A stretch of 64,000 nucleotides of DNA. Source: Ruegeria sp. 6PALISEP08. GTDB taxonomy: Bacteria > Pseudomonadota > Alphaproteobacteria > Rhodobacterales > Rhodobacteraceae. Position numbers and translations under genes: made by a program. Where the stretch lies: NCBI RefSeq assembly GCF_001238295.1, contig NZ_LGXZ01000003.1, positions 1 to 64,000 of the forward strand, read 5' to 3'. This document shows, one piece after another, positions 34,422 through 43,047 of the stretch (position 1 is the first letter of the stretch; each line of letters opens with the position of its first letter). The notes beneath the pieces are model-generated. The model saw only the letters and a program-made list of their open reading frames with translations, searched no databases and was not told the origin of the DNA.

Positions 34422-34919
34422 GTGTCCGAGAATCAAAGCCGACTGGATCTGTTCATCGACCGCATGGTGTCGCAACGTGCCTGTCTGGACTACGCGATCG
34501 CGCGCACTGCGGATATGGCCGGCCCGGTGTTCGAACTTGGCCTGGGCAATGGCCGCACGTATCACCATCTTGTGCAGCACATCGATGAGCGTCCGGTATA
34601 TGTATTCGAACGCGCGGTCGCCTCGCATCCCGACTCGACCCCGCCCGAGGATCGGGTGATTCTGGGCGATGTGCGCGAAACGCTGCCAGCGTCCGTTGAC
34701 CGGTTTGGCGCAACGGCCAGTCTGATCCACGCAGATCTGGGCGGCCATAACAGTGAAAAGAACGACAAGTTTGCGCGGTTCGTGTCGCCGTTGATCGAAC
34801 CATTGCTGGCACCGGGTGGCCTGATGGTTTCAAGTGATCGGATGTATTTCGACGGGTTGACAGAAATGCCGTTGCCTGCAGGCGCCGTTGACGGGCGATG
34901 CTTCATCTACCGCCGTTGA
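34422..34919 (+). CDS. Small SAM-methyltransferase-like protein (Methyltransf_17 type), copy 2
   Basis: The likely start is GTG at 34422, with AAGGAG at 34406-34411; no better start fits the conserved N-terminus. The 165-residue product has FELGLGNGRTYHHL as SAM loop, SHPDSTPPEDRVILGD, and PGGLMVSSDRM. It is a paralogue of the protein at 17609-18085: both share LGNGRTY and HPDSTPP at equivalent places. It is followed by a GST after 18 bp. Substrate unknown. Confidence 0.7.
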   Translation: MSENQSRLDLFIDRMVSQRACLDYAIARTADMAGPVFELGLGNGRTYHHLVQHIDERPVYVFERAVASHPDSTPPEDRVILGDVRETLPASVDRFGATASLIHADLGGHNSEKNDKFARFVSPLIEPLLAPGGLMVSSDRMYFDGLTEMPLPAGAVDGRCFIYRR

Positions 34920-34937
34920 TCGGAAAGGGCCGCAGGA

Positions 34938-35567
34938 ATGATTTTCTATGATTGCTCAACGGCCCCCAACCCTCGTCGCGCACGCATGTTCATTGCGGAA
35001 AAAGGGCTTGAAGTAGAGACCCGAGAGATCTCGATCGCTGAAGGCGCACAACTGAGCGGGGCGTTCCGCTCTGTCAATCCACACGCAACAGTTCCGGTTC
35101 TGGTCACGGATGACGGCACGGTTCTGACTGAGAATCTGGGTATCGCCACATATCTTGAGGCGCGTTGTCCAGAACCACCTTTGATGGGCCGAACCCCGGA
35201 TGAAAAAGGTCTGGTCCTGATGTGGAATGCGATTGTCGAACAGCAGGGCGGTGCGCCTGTTGCCGAAACCTTGCGCAACAGCCACCCGGCCTTCAAGGAT
35301 CGCGCCATTCCTGGCCCGTCAAACTATGTACAAATCCCGGAATTGGCGCAGCGTGGAAAAGACCGTGTGGCGCGGTTTTTCGATCTGTTGGAGGCCCGGT
35401 TGACGGAAAGTCGATTTATCGCAGCGGATGGGTTCACTCTGGCCGATATCTCGACCTTTGTTTTTGTCGATTTTGCGCGGGTGATCAAAATGCGAATCCC
35501 TGAGGGCAACGCAGCCACAATCGCGTGGTTTGAAAACATCCAGTCCCGCCCCAGCGCCAAGCTTTAG
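34938..35567 (+). CDS. Glutathione S-transferase family protein
   Basis: The 209-residue protein has the thioredoxin-like N-domain with YDCSTAPNPRRARMFIAEKG at residues 4-23. ATVPVLVTDDGTVLTENLGI follows around residues 50-69, where the cis-Pro and the glutathione-binding acidic residue are seen. A helical C-domain follows, with GFTLADIST. The active-site residue is uncertain (Ser or Cys near position 6-7). It lies just downstream of the methyltransferase-like gene, probably in one transcript. Confidence 0.88.
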   Translation: MIFYDCSTAPNPRRARMFIAEKGLEVETREISIAEGAQLSGAFRSVNPHATVPVLVTDDGTVLTENLGIATYLEARCPEPPLMGRTPDEKGLVLMWNAIVEQQGGAPVAETLRNSHPAFKDRAIPGPSNYVQIPELAQRGKDRVARFFDLLEARLTESRFIAADGFTLADISTFVFVDFARVIKMRIPEGNAATIAWFENIQSRPSAKL

Positions 35568-35602
35568 CTACCAGGATTCCAGGACCTTATTTCCCGCCGA
35601 CT

Positions 35603-35627
35603 TAGACTGTACAGAAATGTCTAGACA
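35603..35627. promoter_or_regulatory. Candidate TetR operator before the methylated-amine operon
   Basis: Two perfect palindromes lie 54 to 74 bp before the DMGDH start: CTGTACAG (35607-35614) and TGTCTAGACA (35618-35627). TAGAC (35603-35607) and GTCTA (35619-35623) also form an inverted repeat. The operon contains a TetR gene, which is the natural candidate to bind here. Confidence 0.5.
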
Positions 35628-35680
35628 GAGATGAACAGTGCTACTAGCGTCTACTCAGATTCTGTTTTGGGGAGGTTCGG

Positions 35681-38083
35681 ATGAAATCGCAGTATCGCGT
35701 TGTGGTCATTGGGGGCGGGGTCGTCGGAGCCTCGGTTCTGTATCACCTGGCCAAGTTTGGCTGGTCCGATGTTGTGATGCTCGAGCGGCGGCGACTTGCA
35801 TCGGGCTCCTCGTGGCACGCGGCTGGCGGCATCCATGCGCTGAATGCAGACCCGAACATGGCGACATTGCAGGCCTACACAATCGACCTGCTCAGCGAGA
35901 TCGAAAAGGAATCGGGCCAGAATATCGGTTTGCATATGACCGGTGGACTGACCCTTGCCGGAACGCCCGAACGGTGGGAATGGTTGCAAGCCAATTACCG
36001 CATTTTCCAGTCTATCGGCATTGACGATTGTGAGTTGCTGACACCGCAAGAGGCGCAGAAACGTTGCCCGATCATGTCCACCGATGGCGTTCTGGGGGCC
36101 ATGTGGGCGGACCGCGAGGGATATATCGACACAACCGGAACAGTGCAGGCTTATGCGACAGCGGCCCGGAAGCGCGGTGCTGAGTATTATGAGGAAACCA
36201 AAGTCGAGGAACTGATCCAGACAGATGACGGCTGGCAGGTTGTAACCGACAAGGGCACCATCACTTGCGAACATGTGGTCAATGCTGCGGGCTTGTGGGC
36301 CAAGCAAGTGGGTCGCATGGCTGGGGTCGAGCTGCCGGTCTCGCCTTTGAAACACCACTATCTGATTACCGATACAGTTCCAGAGATTGCGCAGGCAGAT
36401 TTCGAGATGCCGATGACCGTGGACCTCGAAGGGTTCACCTATATGCGGCAGGACCAAAAGGGTGTTCTGGTTGGCATCTACGAGGTCGATCACGAACACT
36501 GGGCCATGGACGGCGCGCCCTGGACCTATGGGGAAGAGTTGTTTCAGGAACAACTGGACCGGATCGAGAACGAATTGACGCTGGGCTTTGAACGCTATCC
36601 GTCAATTCAGAACGTTGGCATCAAGACATGGGTGAACGGGGCTTTTACGTTCTCACCGGATGGTAATCCGCTTGTCGGGCCAGTCCCGGGCAAGCGCGGC
36701 TATTGGTCGGCCTGTGCGGTGATGGCGGGCTTCCTGCAGGGCGGCGGTGTTGGCAAAACACTGGCCGAATGGATGATTCACGGTGAACCCGAAGCAGACG
36801 CCTGGTCAATGGATGTGGCGCGCTATGGCGACTTTGCGCAGAACAAACGATACATCAGGGAAACCACTGGGCAGTTCTATTCCCGCCGTTTCGTGATGAC
36901 CTATCCGAACGAACAACTGCCCGCAGGGCGCCCGCTCAAGATGACCCCGGCGCATGACGCGATGACTGAGGCGGGCTGCAAATGGGGCGTCAGCTGGGAT
37001 CTGGAGGTGCCACTGTATTTTGCGCCAAAAGGGTTTGAGGAAACGCCGACGCTCAAGCGATCCAATGCGCATGACATCGTGGCCGAGGAATGTAAGGCCA
37101 TCCGCGAAGGGGTGGGCCTTATGGATATCTCAGGCTTTTCTCGGTTCGAAGTGACCGGCCCGAATGCCCAAGCTTGGCTAGACAAGGTGATGGCCTCGAA
37201 ACTGCCTGCGCCGGGGCGTGCAAAACTGGCCCCGATGCTGGGTGAAGACGGGCGGCTCAAGGGTGATTTGACCGTGCTGAACTGGGGCGACGGCACCTGG
37301 TGGATCATGGGCAGCTATTATCTGCGCACCTGGCACATGCGCTGGTTCGATGATCACATGATCGACGGCGTTGATCTGCGCGATCTGGGCGAGGAATACT
37401 GCGGCTTCGCGGTGGTTGGGCCTAATTCGCAGGCTGTGGTCGAGAAGTTGGCGGAACAGGACATCTCTGGCCTGAAATTCATGGGGTGTGGTGATTTCGA
37501 CATCGGCCTGGTCCGGGCACGCGTGGCTCGTATGTCGGTGACGGGTGAAAAAGGGTATGAACTTAACTGCCGCTATGGTGACCATATCAAACTGCGCCGT
37601 ATCTTGTTGGATGCAGGAGCCGAAGAGGGCATTCGAGAAGTTGGTTTCAACGCCATGGGGTCGACCCGGTTGGAAAAAAGCTTTGGCATTTGGTCTGCGG
37701 AGTTCACGCAAGCCTATACACCCGGCATGACCGGCATGGATCGTTGGATCGATTGGGAAAAAGAGTTTGTCGGCAAAGAGGCCGCGCTTGCTGAACGTGA
37801 CGGCAATGGTCCGGCACAGGTGCAGGCGACGTTGGAAATCGATGCGGTTGACGCGGATGCCAGCGGGTACGAGCCGATCTGGGCCAATTGTGAACGTGTA
37901 GGCTTTGTGACTTCGGGCGGCTACGGGCACTATACTGGCAAATCGTTGGCGATGGCCTTGATCGATCGCGACAAGGCTGAGCCAGGCACGGAATTGTCCG
38001 TCCATGTGGTTGGCGTGGAACGGTCCGCGCGCGTGATTGCGCCGTCGCCGTACGACCCACAGGGCAAAGCGATGCGAGGCTGA
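35681..38083 (+). CDS. Dimethylglycine/sarcosine dehydrogenase-like protein (FAD domain + GcvT domain)
   Basis: The 800-residue protein has an N-terminal FAD oxidoreductase (GGGVVG at residues 11-16; SSWHAAGG with His46, the covalent FAD-binding His of the DMGDH family). From about residue 420 it has an aminomethyltransferase (GcvT) domain, containing DISGFSRFEVTGPNAQAWLD and GEKGYELNC. Such enzymes demethylate N-methylated amino acids and pass the one-carbon unit to tetrahydrofolate. It is first in the operon with an MttB-like gene, a TetR gene and another FAD oxidase. The exact substrate (dimethylglycine, sarcosine or a related betaine product) is not decided. Confidence 0.9.
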   Translation: MKSQYRVVVIGGGVVGASVLYHLAKFGWSDVVMLERRRLASGSSWHAAGGIHALNADPNMATLQAYTIDLLSEIEKESGQNIGLHMTGGLTLAGTPERWEWLQANYRIFQSIGIDDCELLTPQEAQKRCPIMSTDGVLGAMWADREGYIDTTGTVQAYATAARKRGAEYYEETKVEELIQTDDGWQVVTDKGTITCEHVVNAAGLWAKQVGRMAGVELPVSPLKHHYLITDTVPEIAQADFEMPMTVDLEGFTYMRQDQKGVLVGIYEVDHEHWAMDGAPWTYGEELFQEQLDRIENELTLGFERYPSIQNVGIKTWVNGAFTFSPDGNPLVGPVPGKRGYWSACAVMAGFLQGGGVGKTLAEWMIHGEPEADAWSMDVARYGDFAQNKRYIRETTGQFYSRRFVMTYPNEQLPAGRPLKMTPAHDAMTEAGCKWGVSWDLEVPLYFAPKGFEETPTLKRSNAHDIVAEECKAIREGVGLMDISGFSRFEVTGPNAQAWLDKVMASKLPAPGRAKLAPMLGEDGRLKGDLTVLNWGDGTWWIMGSYYLRTWHMRWFDDHMIDGVDLRDLGEEYCGFAVVGPNSQAVVEKLAEQDISGLKFMGCGDFDIGLVRARVARMSVTGEKGYELNCRYGDHIKLRRILLDAGAEEGIREVGFNAMGSTRLEKSFGIWSAEFTQAYTPGMTGMDRWIDWEKEFVGKEAALAERDGNGPAQVQATLEIDAVDADASGYEPIWANCERVGFVTSGGYGHYTGKSLAMALIDRDKAEPGTELSVHVVGVERSARVIAPSPYDPQGKAMRG

Positions 38084-38085
38084 CC

Positions 38086-39630
38086 ATGACCGCACCGAAC
38101 CGAGGACGCAGGCGGCGAGGGCGGGGGGCTGAGCCTGCCCCGCAGCCCAGCCGCGACGTGAACTATCGCCAGCTCAGGAACCCTTTCCCGCAAATGGAAG
38201 TCTTCCCGGCGGATCAGATCGCCGACATGCATGAGACTGCTTTGCGCACGTTGGAAGAGCTGGGTGTAAAAACCTTGCTGCCCGAAGCACGCAAGCTTTT
38301 CAAACAAGGTGGCGCGCGCGTGGATGAAGACAGCGAAATGGTCTTCATCGGGCGCGAGATGGTCGAGGCCGCCGTGGCCTCAGCCCCAAAGTCCATCGCC
38401 TGTAGGGCGGGCGCGCGGCGGCGGGATTTCACGCTTGAACTAGGTTCTCTGGTCTTCCAGCCCGGTGCCGGGGCTCCGAACGCAACCGATCTGGAACGGG
38501 GGCGACGGCCCGCGACAGGTCAGGATTATCTGGAGTTTCTGAAGCTTACGCATCATTTCGACGTATTCCAGATGATCTCGCCTCAGGTCGAGCCGCAGGA
38601 TGTACCAACCCATCTGCGCCACTATTTTACCACGCAAGCGCAGATGGAGTTGACGGACAAGTTCCCGTTCTTTTTCTCGCGCGGCACACCCCAGGTGACG
38701 GATTGCTTTGAGATGCTGTCCACAGCCCGCGGCCTTTCGGATGATGAGTTTCAAGGCGACGCGCATTGTTACACGATCATCAACACCAACAGTCCGCGCA
38801 CGTTGGATATTCCCATGGCGCAAGGTCTGATCGACTTTGCGCGGCATGGTCAGATGTCGATCATCACGCCATTCACCCTGATGGGTGCTATGGCGCCGAT
38901 TACTGTGGCCGGTGCGATCACGTTGTCCCATGCCGAGGCACTTGCCGCTTTGACCCTGACGCAGCTAGCCAAACCCGGTGCTCCGGTCTGTTATGGAACG
39001 TTCACAAGCAATGTGGACATGAAATCTGGTGCCCCAGCATTCGGGACGCCTTCGCATTTCCAGGCCTCTCTGGCGGCGGGCCAATTGGCGCGGCACCTTG
39101 GCTTGCCATGGCGGTCTGCCGCCGGATCCGCGTCAAACATCAACGATGTACAGGCGGCGAATGAGAACCAGTTCGGCCTTTGGGGCTGCCTTATGTCTGG
39201 TGCAACCGTGATCATTCACTCCGCTGGCTGGCTCGAGGGCGGATTGACCGTGTCCTTCGAAAAGCTGGTCTGCGATGCAGAAGTGCTCAACATGGTGGCC
39301 GAGCTCTGTGCGGGCGCACAGGCGGGCAACGCCGAGATCGGTTTTGACACAGCCTTGCGTGAGGTCGAGCCCAGTGGTCACTTCTTTGCCTCAAGTCAGA
39401 CAATGGAGCGCTACAATACTGAGTTCTATCAACCACATCTCCATGACTATGCTAACTTTGGTACGTGGACTGAACGTGGCGCAGTGGATGCCAACATTCG
39501 GGCGACTGGTGTTTGGAAGGGCATCCTGAATGACTTCAAGGCACCCGCCGGTGACAATGATCGGTTGGGGGCTTTGCGCGACTTTATTGACCGCCGTACC
39601 GCCGAAGGCGGCGCACCGCCGGAGAGTTGA
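38086..39630 (+). CDS. Trimethylamine methyltransferase family protein (MttB-like), without pyrrolysine
   Basis: The 514-residue protein has a basic N-terminal tail and the MttB fold, seen in the segments YRQLRNPFPQMEVF, RPATGQDYLEFLKLTHHFD and ITPFTLMGAMAPITVAGAI. The frame is continuous with no internal TAG, so it lacks the pyrrolysine of archaeal MttB and belongs with glycine-betaine-type homologues (MtgB-like). Those pass a methyl group to a corrinoid protein. No corrinoid protein gene lies in this window. It follows the DMGDH gene after 2 bp, and the TetR gene starts directly after its stop. Confidence 0.85.
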   Translation: MTAPNRGRRRRGRGAEPAPQPSRDVNYRQLRNPFPQMEVFPADQIADMHETALRTLEELGVKTLLPEARKLFKQGGARVDEDSEMVFIGREMVEAAVASAPKSIACRAGARRRDFTLELGSLVFQPGAGAPNATDLERGRRPATGQDYLEFLKLTHHFDVFQMISPQVEPQDVPTHLRHYFTTQAQMELTDKFPFFFSRGTPQVTDCFEMLSTARGLSDDEFQGDAHCYTIINTNSPRTLDIPMAQGLIDFARHGQMSIITPFTLMGAMAPITVAGAITLSHAEALAALTLTQLAKPGAPVCYGTFTSNVDMKSGAPAFGTPSHFQASLAAGQLARHLGLPWRSAAGSASNINDVQAANENQFGLWGCLMSGATVIIHSAGWLEGGLTVSFEKLVCDAEVLNMVAELCAGAQAGNAEIGFDTALREVEPSGHFFASSQTMERYNTEFYQPHLHDYANFGTWTERGAVDANIRATGVWKGILNDFKAPAGDNDRLGALRDFIDRRTAEGGAPPES

Positions 39631-40305
39631 ATGAAAACTAAACCTGTCCTTCATCGCGATGATCCCGAGGCCGAACCCTTGACCGGCAACGTCAAGGTTA
39701 CGCGTGACGACTGGCTGAATGTGGCGATGGATGTGCTGATTTCGGACGGCGTGGACCAGATCAAAGTTCTGAACCTAGCCGAACGGATGGCCGTATCGCG
39801 CTCATCTTTCTATTGGTACTTCAAGTCGCGGCAGGAGCTGATGGATGCCCTTCTGGCCCGCTGGCAGGCGATCAACACTGCAGCGTTGGTTGCACAGGCC
39901 GAAACCCCGGCAGAGACGATCACAGCGGCCGTTTGTAACGTGCATCGCTGTGTGGTGAACACCGATCTGTTTGATACCGCACTGGACTTTGCCGTGCGCG
40001 ATTGGGCGCGCAAGTCTGGCAAAGTGCGGCGCGCGCTGGACCAATCGGACGCGCGACGGCTTGAGGCACTGCACGCCATGTTTGCCCGTTTTGGCTATTC
40101 CGAGATCGAAGCTGAAACCCGCGCGCGCGTATTGTATTACATGCAGATTGGTTACGATCTGGCGCAATTGAACGAACCCATAGAGACGCGGATTTCTATG
40201 GTTCCGCATTACCTCTACGCTTTCACCGGCGTTGAGGCTAAACCCGAAGAAATTGAAGAATTCAGCGCATATTCAATGCGTTTTTGGAAAGGAGACCCGA
40301 CATGA
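39631..40305 (+). CDS. TetR-family regulator of the methylated-amine operon
   Basis: The 224-residue protein has an N-terminal TetR helix-turn-helix (residues about 24-72, with LNLAERMAVSRSSFYWYFKSRQEL). The ligand-binding C-domain is helical. It sits inside the operon between the MttB-like and the oxidase genes: the ATG follows the previous stop directly, and its own stop overlaps the next start (ATGA). It most likely controls this operon through the palindromes at 35603-35627. Confidence 0.88.
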   Translation: MKTKPVLHRDDPEAEPLTGNVKVTRDDWLNVAMDVLISDGVDQIKVLNLAERMAVSRSSFYWYFKSRQELMDALLARWQAINTAALVAQAETPAETITAAVCNVHRCVVNTDLFDTALDFAVRDWARKSGKVRRALDQSDARRLEALHAMFARFGYSEIEAETRARVLYYMQIGYDLAQLNEPIETRISMVPHYLYAFTGVEAKPEEIEEFSAYSMRFWKGDPT

Positions 40306-41606
40306 GCCAACCAGACGCAATCATCATCGGCACGGGCGTGATCGGCGCGGCCATTGCGTTCGAGATGTCCAAGGCGGGGTGGAAAACTCTGTCTCTGGAC
40401 CGGAACACTCAGGTTGGGCACGGCTCAACCGCCGGGTCCTGTGCAATAATCCGAATGCATTATTCGACCTTCGACGGAACGGCCTTTGCGTGGGAAGGCT
40501 ATCATTACTGGCGCGATTGGGCCGACTATCTGGGTCTGCCAGAGGACGCCAATCTGGCCCAGTTCCGCGAAACCGGCTGCCTGGTCATGAAGACCGAGGC
40601 GAACGGGATGCTGGAAAAACACATGCGCAATTCTTCCGATTTGGATTGTCCGTTCGAGGAATGGTCGGGTGAGAAAGTGGTGGAACGTCTACCGGTTTAC
40701 TCACTGGACAGTTTTGCCCCGGCGCGCCCTATGGATGATCCCGAGTTCGGACAGCCCAATGGGAGTAAGATGACGGGTGGTGTATACTGGCCTCAGGCGG
40801 GATATGTCACCGACCCGGCGTTGTCGGCGCAAAACCTGATGGACGCTGCGAAACAGCATGGGGCCGAGGTGCGAACAGGTGCTGAAGTCACGGAAATCCT
40901 GACCGAGGGCGGGCGCGTTTCCGGCGTTAAGCTGGCGTCGGGCGAGGAATTCCACGCCAAGGTTGTTGTCAATGTTGCGGGGCCGGGCTCGGCGATCATC
41001 AACGAGATGGCCGGTGTTCTGGACGACATGACCATCAAAACCCGGCCCTTGCGGCAAGAGGTTGTCCACGTCCCCGCGCCTGAAGGGTTCGATTTCGAAA
41101 ATGACGGAACCATCGTGTCGGACAGCGACATTGCATGTTACTGTCGGCCAGAGCATGGCAACCATATCCTTGTCGGATCGGAAGACCCGGAATGTGATCC
41201 GCATCAGTGGTGCGAGGACGATGTGAACTATAACCGAGAGTTCACTGACCAATGGACCACGCAGGCTATGCGTTATGCGCAACGAGTCCCCAGCCTTGGT
41301 ATTCCGTCGAAAACGCGGGGCGTTGTTGACCTCTATGATGCGTCTACCGACTGGATTCCGATCTATGACAAATCCTGCCTGCCGGGGTTCTACATGGCCT
41401 GCGGTTCCAGCGGGAACCAGTATAAGAATGCGCCGATTGCGGGTAAGATGATGACGGCCCTGATCGCCTATTGCGAGGGTGGCGCTGATCACGACGCAGA
41501 GCCGCTGCAATTCGAGTTGCCTTATATCAAGCGGAACATTGATGTGGGCTTCTATTCGCGCAAACGTCCGATCAACGAAGAAAGCAGTTTCTCGGTGCTG
41601 GGCTAG
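40302..41606 (+). CDS. FAD-dependent oxidoreductase, sarcosine-oxidase-like (DAO family)
   Basis: The 434-residue protein starts MSQPDAIIIGTGVIGAAIAF with the FAD-binding GxGxxG at residues 11-16, followed by GHGSTAGSCAIIRMHYS. The C-terminal half has MACGSSGNQYKNAPIAGKMM, the second FAD contact region. The family oxidises N-methyl or amino groups of small amines. It is the last gene of the operon and probably takes a later demethylation step. The start at 40302 (ATGA overlap) is favoured over an ATG six codons upstream. Confidence 0.87.
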   Translation: MSQPDAIIIGTGVIGAAIAFEMSKAGWKTLSLDRNTQVGHGSTAGSCAIIRMHYSTFDGTAFAWEGYHYWRDWADYLGLPEDANLAQFRETGCLVMKTEANGMLEKHMRNSSDLDCPFEEWSGEKVVERLPVYSLDSFAPARPMDDPEFGQPNGSKMTGGVYWPQAGYVTDPALSAQNLMDAAKQHGAEVRTGAEVTEILTEGGRVSGVKLASGEEFHAKVVVNVAGPGSAIINEMAGVLDDMTIKTRPLRQEVVHVPAPEGFDFENDGTIVSDSDIACYCRPEHGNHILVGSEDPECDPHQWCEDDVNYNREFTDQWTTQAMRYAQRVPSLGIPSKTRGVVDLYDASTDWIPIYDKSCLPGFYMACGSSGNQYKNAPIAGKMMTALIAYCEGGADHDAEPLQFELPYIKRNIDVGFYSRKRPINEESSFSVLG

Positions 41607-41662
41607 CCCATAGCCGTAAACGATCTATGTCATGCGGGGCTGGCAAAGAAGGTGGCCCTGCT

Positions 41663-42394
41663 ATGACCGACAAACAGACCAAAGTTCTGATCCTGGGCAG
41701 TGCCCCGTTGGCCATGGAAGCGCGGACATGGTCGCGTAAACCCTTCACACATATCGTCGCTATCAACAACGCGTGGCGAATCCGCAAGGATTGGGATTTT
41801 CTGATCCACCCCGAAGATTTCCCGGACGACAGGCGCCCGTCGGACACAACGGACGCTCAGTGCATCGTTACGGCGCAAGACTATGTTCCCAGGCAGAACG
41901 CCTTTGGCGGGTTTGTCTATGCTGGTGGCACGATGGCGTTCACGGCGGGGTATTGGGCGCTGTCGGCTTTGAAACCGGATGTATTGGCGTTTTTTGGATG
42001 CGATATGATGTATTCGGGTTCGGCGCGGACCCATTTTTATGGGACCGGAGCTGCAGATCCGTTGCGGGACGATGTAACCCTGCGATCGCTTGAAGCCAAG
42101 TCTGCGCGTCTTGGGCTTTTTGCTGCCGCACAAGGATGTAGAGCCGTGCGGTTGTCCAATGGGCCCAGTCGATTGGTGTTTCCCTCGGTCAGCCTGTCTA
42201 ATCTATCTGCGCTACCTATTGTTGACACAACTGGAATGCGTGCAGCGCGGCAGGTAGAGCATGAACTGGGATATTATGTCGGATCAGGCAGGTACTGGGA
42301 AGTTGAACACAGGTTCGACCCAACAGAAATCGATGCGTTGGATCGGATGTGGCTTAGGGCCTTCAGGGCTGGAGCTGTGGATGACGCGGCTTAA
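41663..42394 (+). CDS. Hypothetical protein, Rossmann-like, possible glycosyltransferase relative
   Basis: The 243-residue protein opens with VLILGSAPLAMEA and THIVAINNAWRI. It later has YAGGTMAFTAGYWALSALKP, AFFGCDMMYSG and THFYGTGAADPLRDD. A GS/GNxP loop, a mid AINN and a GCDM...THFY motif recall the DUF115/GT42-type sugar-handling folds, but I cannot assign it to a family with confidence. It follows the oxidase by 56 bp and precedes the convergent DUF3307 gene. It has no signal peptide. Confidence 0.65.
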   Translation: MTDKQTKVLILGSAPLAMEARTWSRKPFTHIVAINNAWRIRKDWDFLIHPEDFPDDRRPSDTTDAQCIVTAQDYVPRQNAFGGFVYAGGTMAFTAGYWALSALKPDVLAFFGCDMMYSGSARTHFYGTGAADPLRDDVTLRSLEAKSARLGLFAAAQGCRAVRLSNGPSRLVFPSVSLSNLSALPIVDTTGMRAARQVEHELGYYVGSGRYWEVEHRFDPTEIDALDRMWLRAFRAGAVDDAA

Positions 42395-42400
42395 CCTGCA

Positions 42401-42793
42401 TCAGCTTGCGGCAAAAGTGACCCAGGCCCAGACCATCGCCACATAAGTCAGGTTGTGCATCAACTGATCCAACCCGGCGGCGCGCCAAAAAGCGGCTTGT
42501 GTCGGCTTAAGCTGGTTTTTGTCAGAATAGCTGGCTTTGACGAAATCGATATTGAAATGGATGATCCACTCCAGCGCTGCAACGATCAGGATGAAGGACA
42601 GCGGTGCGCCGAATATAGCAAACACAAGGATTGAGCCCAAAACATGCACCGCTGCGTGTTGAGCCCGTCCCAAATGAAAATACTCACCTCGTCCAGCAAG
42701 CATTTTCGGAGTCTGGAGGTAATAGTCAGCGAACATATGCTTTACAAGCAACAGGCAAAGCATAAGGAACACTGCGCCAAAACTGGCAGTCAA
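42401..42793 (-). CDS. DUF3307 family membrane protein
   Basis: The 130-residue protein has about four membrane helices. The first is followed by KHMFADYYLQTPKMLAGRGEY, and the second segment begins HAAVHVLGSILVFAIFGAPL. A conserved D-x-x-x-H pattern comes at the end (LDQLMHNLTYVAMVW). These are traits of the DUF3307 family, whose function is unknown. It is convergent with the preceding gene (6-bp gap) and divergent from the large ABC protein. Confidence 0.8.
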   Translation of the reverse strand: MTASFGAVFLMLCLLLVKHMFADYYLQTPKMLAGRGEYFHLGRAQHAAVHVLGSILVFAIFGAPLSFILIVAALEWIIHFNIDFVKASYSDKNQLKPTQAAFWRAAGLDQLMHNLTYVAMVWAWVTFAAS

Positions 42794-43047
42794 AAGAACC
42801 CTCCCGATATCGTCCTGATGCCCACTCTAGGCAAATAAAAGGTCATACGTAAATGAACTAGTTCACATAAGTTTAAGAATTCGCATTTTGGGGAAAAAAA
42901 TTGCTTATTATGTCTGGATGGCAGTAGAGTCATGCTGTTGAATTTGCGTGGATAACATCTGAACCGCGTCGTCGGTCAACAGCAGGGGCAGGTTCCATAG
43001 AACGCACGATTTTCCGCTTTATCTGGAATTATTCCAAGCGCGACCAG

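Noticed and set aside
38086..39630. Pyrrolysine (amber) codon in the MttB-like gene
   Set aside because: The frame is continuous with sense codons to a TGA stop; there is no in-frame TAG.
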